31,822 bases of DNA from CAYNWK01 sp964400875. GTDB taxonomy: Bacteria; Chloroflexota; Anaerolineae; Anaerolineales; UBA4823. The position numbers and the translations under genes are program-made. This document shows positions 1-8,447 of the stretch, piece by piece. Location of the stretch: positions 1 to 31,822 of the forward strand of contig CAYNWK010000040.1 of NCBI GenBank assembly GCA_964400875.1, in the 5' to 3' direction. The notes beneath the pieces are model-generated. The model was not told the origin of the DNA and ran no database searches. It was given only the letters and a program-made list of their open reading frames with translations. Each line of letters begins with the position of its first letter. Within the stretch, counting starts at the first letter, position 1.

Positions 1-1048
1 CCAGCAGGGGCGCCAGGCGGCGGCGGATGCCCAGGTTGAGGCGCATGCGCGGCTCGGGGGCGTACTGCTGCCACATCCACTGGCGCTCCTCTTCGGTGAC
101 CATCTCCAGGGTGAGCTCGTCGTGGTTGCGCAGGAAGGTACACCACTGGCAGGAATCCGGGATCGGCGGAGTGCGCTCGAGGATCCATTGGACCGGGGAA
201 ATGTCCTGCTTTTTCAGGGCCATGAACACGCGGGGCATGAGGGGGAAATGGAAGCCCATGTGAAACTCATCGCCGTCGCCAAAATAAGGGCGCACGTCCT
301 CGGGCCACTGGTTGGCCTCGCAGAGCAGGACGCGGCCGGGGTAATGCTCGTCCATGAAGATGCGCAGCTCCTTGAGGTAAGCGTGGGTCTCCGGCAGGTT
401 CTCGCAGTTGGTGCCCTCCCGCTCGAAAAGGTAGGGCACGGCATCGGCCCGGAAACCATCCACGCCCATGTCCAGCCAGAAGCTGGCGATCTTCTTCATC
501 TCTTCACGCACGGCGGGGTTATCGAAGTTGAGGTCGGGCTGGGAGGAATAGAAGCGGTGCCAGTAGTATTTACCGGCCTGTTCATCCCAGGCCCAGTTCG
601 AATCTTCGGTATCGATAAAGATGATGCGGGCGTCCTGGTACTTTTGATCGGTGTCGCTCCAGACATAGTAATCGCGGTAGGGGGAATTGGGGTCGGAACG
701 GGCCGCCTGGAACCAGGGGTGCTGGTCGGAGGTGTGGTTGAGCACCAGGTCGGTGATGACGCGCAGCCCACGGGAGTGGGCTGCGTCGAGCAGGGCCTGG
801 AAGTCTTCCAGCGTACCGTAATCGGGGTGCACGCCGTAGTAACCGGCGATGTCGTAGCCGTCGTCCTTGAGCGGAGAGGGGTAGATGGGCAGCAGCCAGA
901 GGCAATCGACGCCCAGTTCCCGGATGTAGTCCAAATTTTCGGTCAAGCCGCGCAGGTCGCCGTTGCCGTCGCCGCTGCTGTCTCGGTAGGCACGCACGTA
1001 GACTTCGTAAAAGATGGCGTTTTTATACCAGAGGGAAGTTGAGTTCAT
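1..1048 (-). CDS. treS: Trehalose synthase (maltose alpha-D-glucosyltransferase), partial
   Basis: This GH13 enzyme interconverts maltose and trehalose by intramolecular transglucosylation in the cytoplasm. The first 349 residues are visible; the C-terminal part lies beyond the left edge. The GH13 catalytic triad is present: nucleophile D202 in GFRADAV, acid/base E244 in LLCEANQWPED and D310 in LRNHDELTLEMV. The stretches NWAWD, YYWHRFYSSQPDLNFDNP, FEREGTNCENLPETH and the closing GIRRRLAPLL are the usual TreS signatures and separate it from plain alpha-glucosidases. The ATG at 1048 is preceded by a good ribosome binding site (AAGGAG, 5 bases upstream). It is the last visible gene of the sugar locus, 86 bases after the GH13 alpha-glucosidase. 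Whether a maltokinase domain is fused downstream cannot be seen. Confidence 0.93.
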   Translation of the reverse strand, partial: MNSTSLWYKNAIFYEVYVRAYRDSSGDGNGDLRGLTENLDYIRELGVDCLWLLPIYPSPLKDDGYDIAGYYGVHPDYGTLEDFQALLDAAHSRGLRVITDLVLNHTSDQHPWFQAARSDPNSPYRDYYVWSDTDQKYQDARIIFIDTEDSNWAWDEQAGKYYWHRFYSSQPDLNFDNPAVREEMKKIASFWLDMGVDGFRADAVPYLFEREGTNCENLPETHAYLKELRIFMDEHYPGRVLLCEANQWPEDVRPYFGDGDEFHMGFHFPLMPRVFMALKKQDISPVQWILERTPPIPDSCQWCTFLRNHDELTLEMVTEEERQWMWQQYAPEPRMRLNLGIRRRLAPLL

Positions 1049-1093
1049 AGTTGCTCCTTGACAGATACCCCCTCGTCAGGTTGATGAAGAGAC

Positions 1094-1131
1094 GGGGTGT
1101 TTTGGCGATCAGAACCCGGTCAAACACACCC
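1094..1131 (-). promoter_or_regulatory. Possible intergenic stem-loop between GH13 gene and treS
   Basis: CAAACACACCC (1121-1131) can pair with GGGTGTTTTG (1095-1104) with one bulged base and a 16-base loop. It lies between the alpha-glucosidase stop and treS. It could slow decay or attenuate the downstream transcript, but there is no U-tract and the pairing is imperfect. Confidence 0.25.
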
Positions 1132-1134
1132 GAT

Positions 1135-2769
1135 TTAGTCGAGCGCGACAATCAGGCCTTCGTCCGGGCGCAGGAGCAGGTCGGCCAGATCGACCCGCTC
1201 GGAGCGGTCCAGCCGGGTGGAAACCAGAACTACTCCCCCGCCCAGGCCGTCCAGCTGCAGGCGCTGCGGCGCGGAGGAGAAATTCAACGCGATCAGGCAG
1301 CCAGGTCCTCCCTCCAGGCTCCGCAGGTAAACGTAGCAGGAGTCCGGCGCGGCCTCAACCGGCCGGTAGGCGCCGACCTGCAGCGCGAGGGTCTCGCGGC
1401 GCAGGAACAGCAAACGGCGGTAAAGGTTCAAGAGGGAAGTAGGCTGGTCGAGCTGCGCCTCGACGTTGACCTGGCGGAAATCCTCGGCCAGAGGCAGCCA
1501 GGTACGCTGGGTTTCCGGGGGCGAGAAGCCGGCATTGGCGGCCGCGCTCCACTGCATGGGAGTGCGGCAGGGGTCGCGCCCCTGGCCTTCCTGGCGCAAC
1601 CCGGCGGGGTCCTTCATCTCGTGGCGGGGGATGGGCACATCGGTCATGCCGATCTCTTCGCCGTAATACAGGGTTGGCGTGCCGCGCAGGGTCAGCAGCA
1701 GCATGGCGGCGACGCGGGCCTGCCGGAGGCCGATGCGCCCGGCGATGCGGGGCTCATCATGGTTGCCGAGCACGTAGTTGGGCCAGGCCCCTTCCGGCAG
1801 CGCGGCTTCCAGCTCGTCCACCACCCTGCGCACCGCAGCAGCCTCCCAGGGCACGTTCAGCAAGGCAAAGTTGAAGGGCATGTGCAGCTCGTCGTTGCGG
1901 ACGCCGTAATATTTGGCCCATTCCCGCCAGTCGAAGATGTGGATCTCGCCGATCGACATGCGCGGGCGCGCATGGCTGTACTCGTCCAGCAGCCGGCGGA
2001 ACTCCCGGTAGACGTTGTGGACATCCGGGTGGCCCTTGTCATGCAGGTGGAACTGGGCATCGTAGTCGCCCAGGGGCTTGTGGATCGAGCGGGCCGGTTC
2101 GGGCGCCAGCGGGTTGTCGCGCATCTGCGGGTCCTTCATGATGTAGTGAGCCACGTCGATGCGGAAGCCGTCCACGCCGCGCTCCAGCCAAAAGCGGACC
2201 ACATCAAACATGGCCTGCCTGACCTCGGGGTTGCGCCAGTTGAGGTCGGGCTGCTGCTCCAGGAATGAATGCAGGTAATACTGACCGGTGGCTTCGTCCC
2301 ACTCCCAGGCGCGCCCACCAAAGACGCTCAGCCAGTTGTTGGGCGGCGAGCCGTCGGCTTGGGGATCGGCCCACACGTACCAATCGCGCTTGGGGGAGCG
2401 GCGCGAGGAACGCGACTCCTGGAACCAGGGGTGCCGGTCGGAGGAGTGGTTGGGCACGAGATCGATGATCACCCGCAGGTCACAGGCATGGGCTTTCACG
2501 ACCAGCTCGTCGAAATCGGCGAGCGTGCCGAAGAGCGGATCCACGTCGCGGTAATCGGCGACGTCGTAGCCGAAATCAGCCATTGGGGAGGGGTAGAAGG
2601 GGGAAAGCCAGATGGCCTGGACGCCCAGGGTTCCGGTCAGGTAGGGCAGCTGCTCGATGACGCCGCGCAGATCGCCGACGCCGTTGCCGGTGGTGTCCTT
2701 GAAGCTGCGCGGGTAGATCTGGTAGATCACCCCGGTTTGCCACCACAAATAGTTGGACTCTTCAGCCAT
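1135..2769 (-). CDS. GH13 alpha-glucosidase (oligo-1,6-glucosidase / trehalose-6-phosphate hydrolase-like)
   Basis: This 544-residue cytoplasmic glycoside hydrolase probably releases glucose from imported alpha-glucosides. It starts with the family pattern WWQTGVIYQIYPRSF. The GH13 regions are intact: DLVPNHSSD (103-111), nucleophile D205 in GFRIDVAH, acid/base E275 in IGEIHIF and D338 in GNHDEPR. A calcium-type DTTGNGVGDL loop is at 25-34. Length matches the GH13 alpha-glucosidase subfamilies (about 530-560). The linkage preferred, alpha-1,4 or alpha-1,6, cannot be fixed from sequence reading. The ATG at 2769 has a GCGAGGG site 8 bases upstream. Long plus-strand frames over this gene (for example 1051-2268) are GC-rich shadows. 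Confidence 0.93.
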   Translation of the reverse strand: MAEESNYLWWQTGVIYQIYPRSFKDTTGNGVGDLRGVIEQLPYLTGTLGVQAIWLSPFYPSPMADFGYDVADYRDVDPLFGTLADFDELVVKAHACDLRVIIDLVPNHSSDRHPWFQESRSSRRSPKRDWYVWADPQADGSPPNNWLSVFGGRAWEWDEATGQYYLHSFLEQQPDLNWRNPEVRQAMFDVVRFWLERGVDGFRIDVAHYIMKDPQMRDNPLAPEPARSIHKPLGDYDAQFHLHDKGHPDVHNVYREFRRLLDEYSHARPRMSIGEIHIFDWREWAKYYGVRNDELHMPFNFALLNVPWEAAAVRRVVDELEAALPEGAWPNYVLGNHDEPRIAGRIGLRQARVAAMLLLTLRGTPTLYYGEEIGMTDVPIPRHEMKDPAGLRQEGQGRDPCRTPMQWSAAANAGFSPPETQRTWLPLAEDFRQVNVEAQLDQPTSLLNLYRRLLFLRRETLALQVGAYRPVEAAPDSCYVYLRSLEGGPGCLIALNFSSAPQRLQLDGLGGGVVLVSTRLDRSERVDLADLLLRPDEGLIVALD

Positions 2770-2832
2770 CGATCGACCCTCGCCTGGCGGAGACCAACAA
2801 ACCGCTGCACCCTAACCGCCGATATTTAATGG

Positions 2833-3324
2833 TCAGCGCTCCATATCATTCATGTGCTTGGGATAGTGCAATAACAACACCAGCGCCAGGCCGGTGATCG
2901 CCCCAGGCATAACCCCGGTGAGCAGGATGCCGGGCAGAAAAGCCAGGCCGGTGGTCCAGGCGACGATGTTGATCACGATCCACCAGCCGGAGAAATAAAC
3001 CTCCTGGCGCAAGATCAGCCATTGGGAGAAACCGGTCGAGGCGCCGATGATCACCCCGGCAGTGAAGTCCCCGACCCCGGGCAGTGCAACCATGATGAAG
3101 ACCGATCCAAAGGTCCAGCCCAGCGCGGTGGCGATCAGCCACCAACGGGACCCTTTGAGACGATACTGCAAGATCAGCCATTGGAGCACCGCCAGGGCCA
3201 GGCCGATGACCACGAAGGCCAGGTTGGGCAGGAGAAAACGGCCCAAAAGCCAGCCCACGGTCGTCGCCATGATCCACTGGAACCAGAGCGCCCAGTCGAT
3301 GGGGCGATTATTTTGTTCGAACAT
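2833..3324 (-). CDS. Small polytopic membrane protein, unknown function
   Basis: This 163-residue protein consists almost wholly of hydrophobic segments, about four or five membrane helices (for example WFQWIMATTVGWLLGRFLL, AFVVIGLALAVLQWLIL, WWLIATALGWTFGSVFIMV, WWIVINIVAWTTGLAFL). The repeated pattern of a tryptophan-rich helix, G-x-x-x-G spacing and QWLIL (two copies) suggests an internal duplication. I do not recognise a family with certainty. I prefer the ATG at 3324 (MFEQNN) because the 32 residues added by the upstream start at 3420 are Pro/Cys-rich and unlike a membrane N-terminus. It sits between the transporter permeases and the alpha-glucosidase, on the same strand, so it may be cotranscribed with the sugar genes, but no role in transport is shown. 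Confidence 0.7.
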   Translation of the reverse strand: MFEQNNRPIDWALWFQWIMATTVGWLLGRFLLPNLAFVVIGLALAVLQWLILQYRLKGSRWWLIATALGWTFGSVFIMVALPGVGDFTAGVIIGASTGFSQWLILRQEVYFSGWWIVINIVAWTTGLAFLPGILLTGVMPGAITGLALVLLLHYPKHMNDMER

Positions 3325-3493
3325 GGGAACGATAATCGGGGCGTTGCGGCATCCCACAGGCGCGCAGGGAGGCGCGGCTCTTTCCCAGCCTGAGGTGGGG
3401 TCGCCATTCAAAAAGAGCAAAAGATTTCAAAACAGCGACCGCACCTCTCCAAGCCAGGACAAAAAGATGGCACTGCGACTTTGAAGGTAAATT

Positions 3494-4591
3494 CTATCCC
3501 TTGACCGAGCCGGCCAGCAGACCACGCACGAAATAGCGCTGCAGCGAGAAGAATACGACCAGCGGCAGGATCATGGTCACGAAGGCGCCGGCGGTGAGCA
3601 GATGCCAGTCGCTTCCGAACGTGCCGGTCAGGTCGGCCAGCCGCTGGGTGAGCACCTTGTAGCTCGGGTCCACGCCCAGGAAGACCAGGGCTACCAGGTA
3701 ATCGTTCCAGACCCACAGGAACTGGAAGATGGCGAAGGAGGCCAGGGCGGGCACCGAAAGCGGCAGAACGAGGCGGGTGAAGACGGTGAAATGGGAAGCG
3801 CCGTCGATGAAGGCCGATTCCATGGTCTCGCGCGGCAGGGTGCTGATGTAGTTGAACAACAGGTACGTCGCCAGCGCCAGGCCGAAGCCGGTGTGGGCCA
3901 GCCAGACGGCCAGGAAGGTACCGTTGAGACCCAGGTTGTTGTAGTCTCGCAGGATGGGCACCAGGGCGATCTGCAGCGGGACGACCAGCAAGCCGACGAT
4001 CAAGACGAACAAGGCTCGCCGTCCGGGGAAATGCATCCAGGCGAAGGCGTAAGCGGCAAAGGCGGCGATCAGGATCGGGATGATAGTGGAAGGAATGGAC
4101 ACGGCCAGGCTGTTGAGAAAAGCCTGCGACATGTTCTGACCAGGCACCGTTTCCACGGTCCCATCAGGCCGGGTGACCTCAACCGAAGATCCACCGAGAA
4201 CCTGTTTATAGTTTTCCAGCGAGAAATCCCAAGAGACCGTCCATGCTTGGCGCTGGATTTCAACGCGTCCCAGGGAGCGATTGCCTACCCAGATGACGCG
4301 GGTATCCCCTGCCGGGGAAGTCAACCCCGCGCGTAACTCATCGAAGGTCCCGGAAACACCGGCCACTTCCATGACACCGCTGGGGTCGAGCCCGAGCTCA
4401 GAAACGCTGAGAGTTTGCTCCGTCTGCCACTCGCGGTGAGGAAAGATGTTCCACCAGCCGGAGGTCTGGATGTCGAAGCGGTTGCGAAACGAGGAGACGA
4501 ACAACCCCAGGGTAGGGATGCTCCAGATGATCACCAGGAGCAACAGCGTTACATTGACCAAGATGACGTTGGTTCTCGTTTGTCTACCCAT
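3494..4591 (-). CDS. Carbohydrate ABC transporter permease, MalG/AglG type
   Basis: This 365-residue inner-membrane permease forms the channel of an alpha-glucoside importer with the preceding permease. An N-terminal helix (about 9-31) is followed by an extracytoplasmic insert of roughly 110 residues before the core helices; long inserts here occur in AglG-like proteins. The EAA loop that contacts the ATPase is seen as ETMESAFIDGAS followed by LPLS. The C-terminus ends RYFVRGLLAGSVKG, the usual MalG-type tail. Its ATG overlaps the stop of the upstream permease by one base (TAATG), so translation is probably coupled. No ATPase gene follows; a shared MsmK/UgpC-type ATPase elsewhere is the likely partner. 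Confidence 0.92.
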   Translation of the reverse strand: MGRQTRTNVILVNVTLLLLVIIWSIPTLGLFVSSFRNRFDIQTSGWWNIFPHREWQTEQTLSVSELGLDPSGVMEVAGVSGTFDELRAGLTSPAGDTRVIWVGNRSLGRVEIQRQAWTVSWDFSLENYKQVLGGSSVEVTRPDGTVETVPGQNMSQAFLNSLAVSIPSTIIPILIAAFAAYAFAWMHFPGRRALFVLIVGLLVVPLQIALVPILRDYNNLGLNGTFLAVWLAHTGFGLALATYLLFNYISTLPRETMESAFIDGASHFTVFTRLVLPLSVPALASFAIFQFLWVWNDYLVALVFLGVDPSYKVLTQRLADLTGTFGSDWHLLTAGAFVTMILPLVVFFSLQRYFVRGLLAGSVKG

Positions 4592-5754
4592 TAGAACGCC
4601 TCCGTTTCCCTAAACTGTCTAAGGTTATAGATCATCACCGGGATGACGGTGACCAGCAGGATGATGGCGATGGCCGAACCAATCCCCGAATTGCGCGAAG
4701 TGAAGTACTGGCGGTAAAACTGGGTGGCGATCACGTGGGTGTCGAACTGCCCGCCGGTCATCACCCAGACCACGTCGAAGATCTTCAGCGTGAAGATCAC
4801 CACCGTGGTCCACACCGTGATGATCGTTCCCATGATATAGGGGATCATGACGCGGAAGAACAGCTGCACCTCGGTGGCGCCGTCCATCCGGGCTGCTTCG
4901 AGGATCTCCTCGGGGATGCTCTTCAAAGCCGCTGAAAACAACACCATGGAGTACCCCGACTGCAGCCAGATGACGATCACGATCAGGAAGAGGTTGTTCC
5001 ATGGGGCAATATCCACCCATTTGTCCCAGGCATGGGGTGCACCTCCCAGCGTGACCGTTATAGCATTCAACAGGCCAATCTGGGCGGAACCAGCCGGGCG
5101 GACATCGTAAATGAAGTTCCAGATCACGCTGGCGCCGACAAAGGAGATCGCCATTGGAAGGAAGATCAATGATTTGGAGACACGCTCGAACTTGCTGCGG
5201 TCGGCCAGGGTTGCCACCAGCAAGCCAAGCGCCACGGAGATCGTACTGCCGAAGACGATCCACATTACATTGTTGCGCAGCGCTTGCTGCAGCAGGCGTT
5301 CCGTGAACAGAGACACGTAATTGTTCAACCCTACGAAGGCGTCGCTCTGCAGCGCGGCGAACATGCCCAAACCCGCGGGCGGCCCGTCGCGGCCGAACAG
5401 GCTCAGCCAAAAGGTGCGCAGCACCGGGAAAGCCAGATACCAAAGGAGAATGGCCATCGCCGGCCCGACAAAGACGAAAGGCTGCAAACGGGCGGTCCAC
5501 TCATCCGGCAGGCGTTCGACGATGCTATTGAACACCCAGTAGAGCAAGGCGACGCCGCCGACGCCCCAAACGATGGCCACACCGGCGATCACGGCGCGCG
5601 GGGCTTCGCTATCCCGCAGGAAGATGAAGCCGTAGTAGATCACCACGAAGGCCAGCAAAGGGATACCCACCGCAACGAAAATCCGGATCAGCCAGGAAAG
5701 CAGCCTGGCGCCGACACCTCCCTCGCGATCGATAGAGCTATCCAAATTTGCCAT
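4591..5754 (-). CDS. Carbohydrate ABC transporter permease, MalF/AglF type
   Basis: This 387-residue integral membrane protein is the second permease of the sugar importer. Hydrophobic segments are near 15-45, 60-80 and 95-115, followed by the permease core. The EAA motif reads EEILEAARMDGATEVQLFFRV with MIPY after it, as in MalF-family permeases. The ATG at 5754 has an AAGGAGG site 7 bases upstream. It is 73 bases downstream of the binding-protein gene, with a strong hairpin in between, and overlaps the next permease by one base. The order binding protein, MalF type, MalG type is the standard one for family 1 carbohydrate uptake transporters. Confidence 0.92.
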   Translation of the reverse strand: MANLDSSIDREGGVGARLLSWLIRIFVAVGIPLLAFVVIYYGFIFLRDSEAPRAVIAGVAIVWGVGGVALLYWVFNSIVERLPDEWTARLQPFVFVGPAMAILLWYLAFPVLRTFWLSLFGRDGPPAGLGMFAALQSDAFVGLNNYVSLFTERLLQQALRNNVMWIVFGSTISVALGLLVATLADRSKFERVSKSLIFLPMAISFVGASVIWNFIYDVRPAGSAQIGLLNAITVTLGGAPHAWDKWVDIAPWNNLFLIVIVIWLQSGYSMVLFSAALKSIPEEILEAARMDGATEVQLFFRVMIPYIMGTIITVWTTVVIFTLKIFDVVWVMTGGQFDTHVIATQFYRQYFTSRNSGIGSAIAIILLVTVIPVMIYNLRQFRETEAF

Positions 5755-5777
5755 TTGAGTCCTCCTTCAACCTTAGA

Positions 5778-5810
5778 AAGACTGCCAGCCCTGATTGGGC
5801 TGGCAGTCTT
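5778..5810 (-). terminator. Strong intercistronic hairpin between binding-protein and permease genes
   Basis: A perfect 14-bp inverted repeat (AAGACTGCCAGCCC at 5778-5791 with its complement at 5797-5810) has a 5-base loop. On the minus strand it is followed only by TTTCTAAGG, so it is a leaky terminator or a 3' stabiliser. Such elements after sugar-binding-protein genes commonly let the binding protein be made in excess over the permeases. Confidence 0.75.
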
Positions 5811-5827
5811 CGTTTAATAAGGGTTAA

Positions 5828-7228
5828 CTACCTTGGCCAGGAGTCGTCGATCTCCTTCAAGACGGTGTCCAGGTCAGCCGCACCGCTGACGTAGTCCACC
5901 ATGCCGGTCCAGAAGGAACCTGAACCAACCTCTCCGGGCATCAAGTCAGAGGCGTCGAAGCGGAAGCTGGTAGCATCCGCCACCAACGCGGCGATGCCGC
6001 GCTCCAGATCTACGCCGTACATCTCAGGCGTAGCGGTCTGGTGTGCAGCCAGCGCGCCGCCTTCGTTCAACCAGCCGGAAGCCGACTGCGGGGTTGTGAA
6101 GTATTCCATCAGGGCGCGCACTTCGGGGCGGTCGGTGAACATGGACATCATGTCGCCAGCCACCAGGAAGGGCCTGCCGTACTGTTCGTCCACCGGCGGG
6201 AAGTAGAAGAAATCGTAATCCACGCCAGCTTGCGCGCCTTCGGGGAAGAAACCGGTGATGAAGTTACCCTGGCGGTGCATCCAGCACTGCGGGGGATCTT
6301 CAAACATCGGCGCCGGGGAATCGCCAAAGTAGGTGTTGAGGATGGCGTCCGTGCCGCCGAAGACATAGTCCGGGTTGAACCAGATCTCGCTCCAGGTTTC
6401 GATGGCGTTCTTCACCTCGGGGGAGGAGAAGGGCAAGTCGCCGGTCACCCAGGCGTCGTAGTTCTCCAAGGAGGTGGTGCGGAGCATCAGATCCTCGGTC
6501 CAGTCGGTCGCCGGCCAGCCGGTGGCAGCCTGCGACTCGATGCCGATGCACCAGGCGGTGTCGCCATCGTCGGCGATCTGCTGGGTCAAGGCCAAGAGCT
6601 CATCCCAGGTTTGCGGGATGGCATAGCCAGCGGCGTCCCAGTCGTCCTTCGGATACCACACCAGGCTCTTGCCGTTGAAGCGGTGGAAGACTCCGCCGAC
6701 CATGTCGTTGCCATCAGGGCCCGACAGGGTGGTCATGTCGATCCAGGACTGGTTGTACTGCTGCTGCAGCCAATCCATGGGAATCCAGGAGGTCAAATCT
6801 ACCAGGTGGCCCTGGCGAGCGTAGTTAGCGGCTGCGCCCGGCTGCGGGAAGTCGGCGATATCCGGCGGATTGCCAGCGTCTACCGCGATCGAAAGCCGGG
6901 ATTCGAACTCTTTGTCGCCGATGTATTGAACGTCGATGCCGGTGGCGTCTTCGAAGGCAACCATTGAATCGTTGAACAGCCTGTCATCCGGGTCGGTGAA
7001 CGGCCCGTCCACCGAAACCGTGGTGCCGTCGAACTCCCCTTGGATGGCGCGCTCTAAAAAGCCGCCCGGCATCACGGCGAAGTCAACTTCGGGCATCGCT
7101 GCTTCGGTCGGCTGCTCCGCTGCTTGCGTCGGCTCCGGCGCCTGGGTGGCTGCCGGTTGGCAAGCCGCCAAGACGAAGGAGAGGACGATCAGGAGAGTCA
7201 GGACGACCCAACTCATTTTCTTAAACAT
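5828..7228 (-). CDS. Alpha-glucoside ABC transporter substrate-binding lipoprotein
   Basis: This 466-residue extracytoplasmic sugar-binding protein has a lipoprotein signal peptide: a KK-containing N-terminus, a hydrophobic core and the lipobox LAAC with the modified cysteine at C23. A short Pro/Thr/Glu-rich tether follows. The mature part has features of large family 1 binding proteins for oligosaccharides: VSVDGPFTDPDD, FEDATGIDVQYIG near the start, many surface tryptophans, and WNEL-like TWDELLALTQQI. AglE-type alpha-glucoside binding is the best guess given the neighbouring alpha-glucosidase and trehalose synthase, but the ligand is inferred from context. AAAAGGAG lies 6 bases upstream of the ATG. 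Confidence 0.9.
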   Translation of the reverse strand: MFKKMSWVVLTLLIVLSFVLAACQPAATQAPEPTQAAEQPTEAAMPEVDFAVMPGGFLERAIQGEFDGTTVSVDGPFTDPDDRLFNDSMVAFEDATGIDVQYIGDKEFESRLSIAVDAGNPPDIADFPQPGAAANYARQGHLVDLTSWIPMDWLQQQYNQSWIDMTTLSGPDGNDMVGGVFHRFNGKSLVWYPKDDWDAAGYAIPQTWDELLALTQQIADDGDTAWCIGIESQAATGWPATDWTEDLMLRTTSLENYDAWVTGDLPFSSPEVKNAIETWSEIWFNPDYVFGGTDAILNTYFGDSPAPMFEDPPQCWMHRQGNFITGFFPEGAQAGVDYDFFYFPPVDEQYGRPFLVAGDMMSMFTDRPEVRALMEYFTTPQSASGWLNEGGALAAHQTATPEMYGVDLERGIAALVADATSFRFDASDLMPGEVGSGSFWTGMVDYVSGAADLDTVLKEIDDSWPR

Positions 7229-7262
7229 CTTCTACTCCTTTTCTGAGATTAGTAATGTTCTG

Positions 7263-7276
7263 CGTAAAGCGTTACG
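7263..7276. promoter_or_regulatory. Imperfect palindrome upstream of the binding-protein gene, possible second LacI-family site
   Basis: CGTAAAGCGTTACG is a 14-bp palindrome with one mismatched pair. On the minus strand it follows an AATAAT hexamer by two bases, the same layout as the repressor-gene operator. It shares the half-site TAACGC with that operator, but the other half differs, so binding by the same repressor is only a suggestion. Confidence 0.35.
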
Positions 7277-7361
7277 AGATTATTGGTTGGCTGAGCTTTT
7301 CTTCCACCTCCTTGGTCTGCATTGCAGCGATTTATTCGGATTTGTACAACGTTTGCAGCCT

Positions 7362-8402
7362 TTAGCTTGCTGCAGCAAGCGCCCCACATGAGGCGCGCAC
7401 AACCAGATGCGAGTCGAGAACCACGTTGCGCTCATAGGGTTCATCTCGCCGGATGAGTTGCAGTAACAGCTTCACAGCCTGCCGGGTGAGGTCGACAGCC
7501 GGCAGGTGAATGGAAGTCAGGGGCGGGTCAACGTAGCGTGCAAAGGGGACATCGTCAAAGCCGACCACGGCGATATCGTCCGGCACACGCATGCCATGCT
7601 CCCGGATGGCGTTCATAGCGCCGAAGGCGACCACGTCGCTGGCGACGAACACCGCACTGGGCGGGTCGTCCAACGTCAACAGATCCGCCATCTGGAGGCG
7701 CCCGCTCTCCGGGCCGAAATCCCCGTAGCGGACGAGCTGGGGATCGAAGGGCAAACTGGCCGAGGCAAGCGCGCGACGATATCCCGCCAGGCGTTCGACC
7801 GCGGCCGTGTAAGCCAAAGATGCATTGGTGATGCAGGCGATACGCCGGTGACCCAATTTAAGCAAATGCGCCACAGCCATCTCGGCTGCAGCGCGGTTAT
7901 CAACATCTACGGAACAAAAGGTCGTATTGGGCAGTTCGCCCATCAAGACCGTCGGAAAGCCGTCTCGCTCCAACGTCATCAAGGCCTGATCATCCACCCG
8001 AGGACCGGAGAGCAAGATTCCGTCGATGCGGCGACCCCAGGCCAACTCGAGATACGAATCCCGATGGCGGGTATCCTCAACGATGTCGATGAGCAAGCGC
8101 ATGCCGTTTTGACGGACCATTTCGACCAGGCTGTGGATGATCTGACTTAGAAAAGCGTCGGTGGCGATATGTTCGGGGTTGCGGGAGAGGATCAGGCCGA
8201 TGAATTGGGAACGCCTGCTAGCCAGCGCCTGTGCGGCGGCTTCGGGCACGTAGCCCAGTTCGTCTGCGATGCGGATCACCCGTTTACGAGTTTTTTCACT
8301 GATTTGCACTCCTTCGACCCGGTTCAATACCAAGGATACGGTAGTGCGTGAAACACCAGCACGTTTTGCAACGTCCTGGCTCGTAACCCGTCGCGAGATC
8401 AC
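7362..8402 (-). CDS. LacI-family transcriptional regulator
   Basis: This 346-residue repressor most likely controls the sugar genes downstream. The N-terminal helix-turn-helix is clear (TSQDVAKRAGVSRTTVSLVLN, about 7-27) with the hinge YVPEAAAQALASRRSQFIGLI; it is followed by a periplasmic-binding-protein-like sensor domain with the family patterns GILLSGPRVDD, HLLKLGHRRIACI, YRRAL and DDIAVVGFDDVPFARYVDPPLTSI. The start is a GTG at 8402, with GGGAG ten bases upstream. The gene sits 133 bases ahead of the binding-protein gene. A palindromic operator in its own promoter points to autoregulation, with an imported glucoside or trehalose derivative as a plausible inducer. Confidence 0.93.
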   Translation of the reverse strand: MISRRVTSQDVAKRAGVSRTTVSLVLNRVEGVQISEKTRKRVIRIADELGYVPEAAAQALASRRSQFIGLILSRNPEHIATDAFLSQIIHSLVEMVRQNGMRLLIDIVEDTRHRDSYLELAWGRRIDGILLSGPRVDDQALMTLERDGFPTVLMGELPNTTFCSVDVDNRAAAEMAVAHLLKLGHRRIACITNASLAYTAAVERLAGYRRALASASLPFDPQLVRYGDFGPESGRLQMADLLTLDDPPSAVFVASDVVAFGAMNAIREHGMRVPDDIAVVGFDDVPFARYVDPPLTSIHLPAVDLTRQAVKLLLQLIRRDEPYERNVVLDSHLVVRASCGALAAAS

Positions 8403-8429
8403 CCTCGATTTTCTCCCTGATGGTTTGGA

Positions 8430-8447
8430 TACTAACGCGCGTTAGTA
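8430..8447. promoter_or_regulatory. LacI-family operator, perfect 18-bp palindrome
   Basis: TACTAACGCGCGTTAGTA is a perfect palindrome centred on CG, as typical for LacI-family operators. It touches the -10 box and covers the predicted transcription start, so a bound repressor would block RNA polymerase. Assignment to the adjacent regulator is inferred from position. Confidence 0.8.

Noticed and set aside
122..1042. 306-codon plus-strand frame over treS
   Set aside because: It is antisense to a gene with an intact GH13 catalytic triad; its product is Val/Gly/His-rich with no motif, typical of a GC-rich shadow.
1051..2268. 405-codon plus-strand frame over the alpha-glucosidase
   Set aside because: Antisense to a well-supported GH13 gene, low complexity, no ribosome site.
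6041..6967. 308-codon plus-strand frame over the binding-protein gene
   Set aside because: Shadow of the lipoprotein gene; no recognisable domain.
7365..7380. Perfect 16-bp palindrome GCTTGCTGCAGCAAGC
   Set aside because: It lies within the last codons of the LacI-type gene (Ala-rich end) and has no loop or U-tract; codon repetition explains it.
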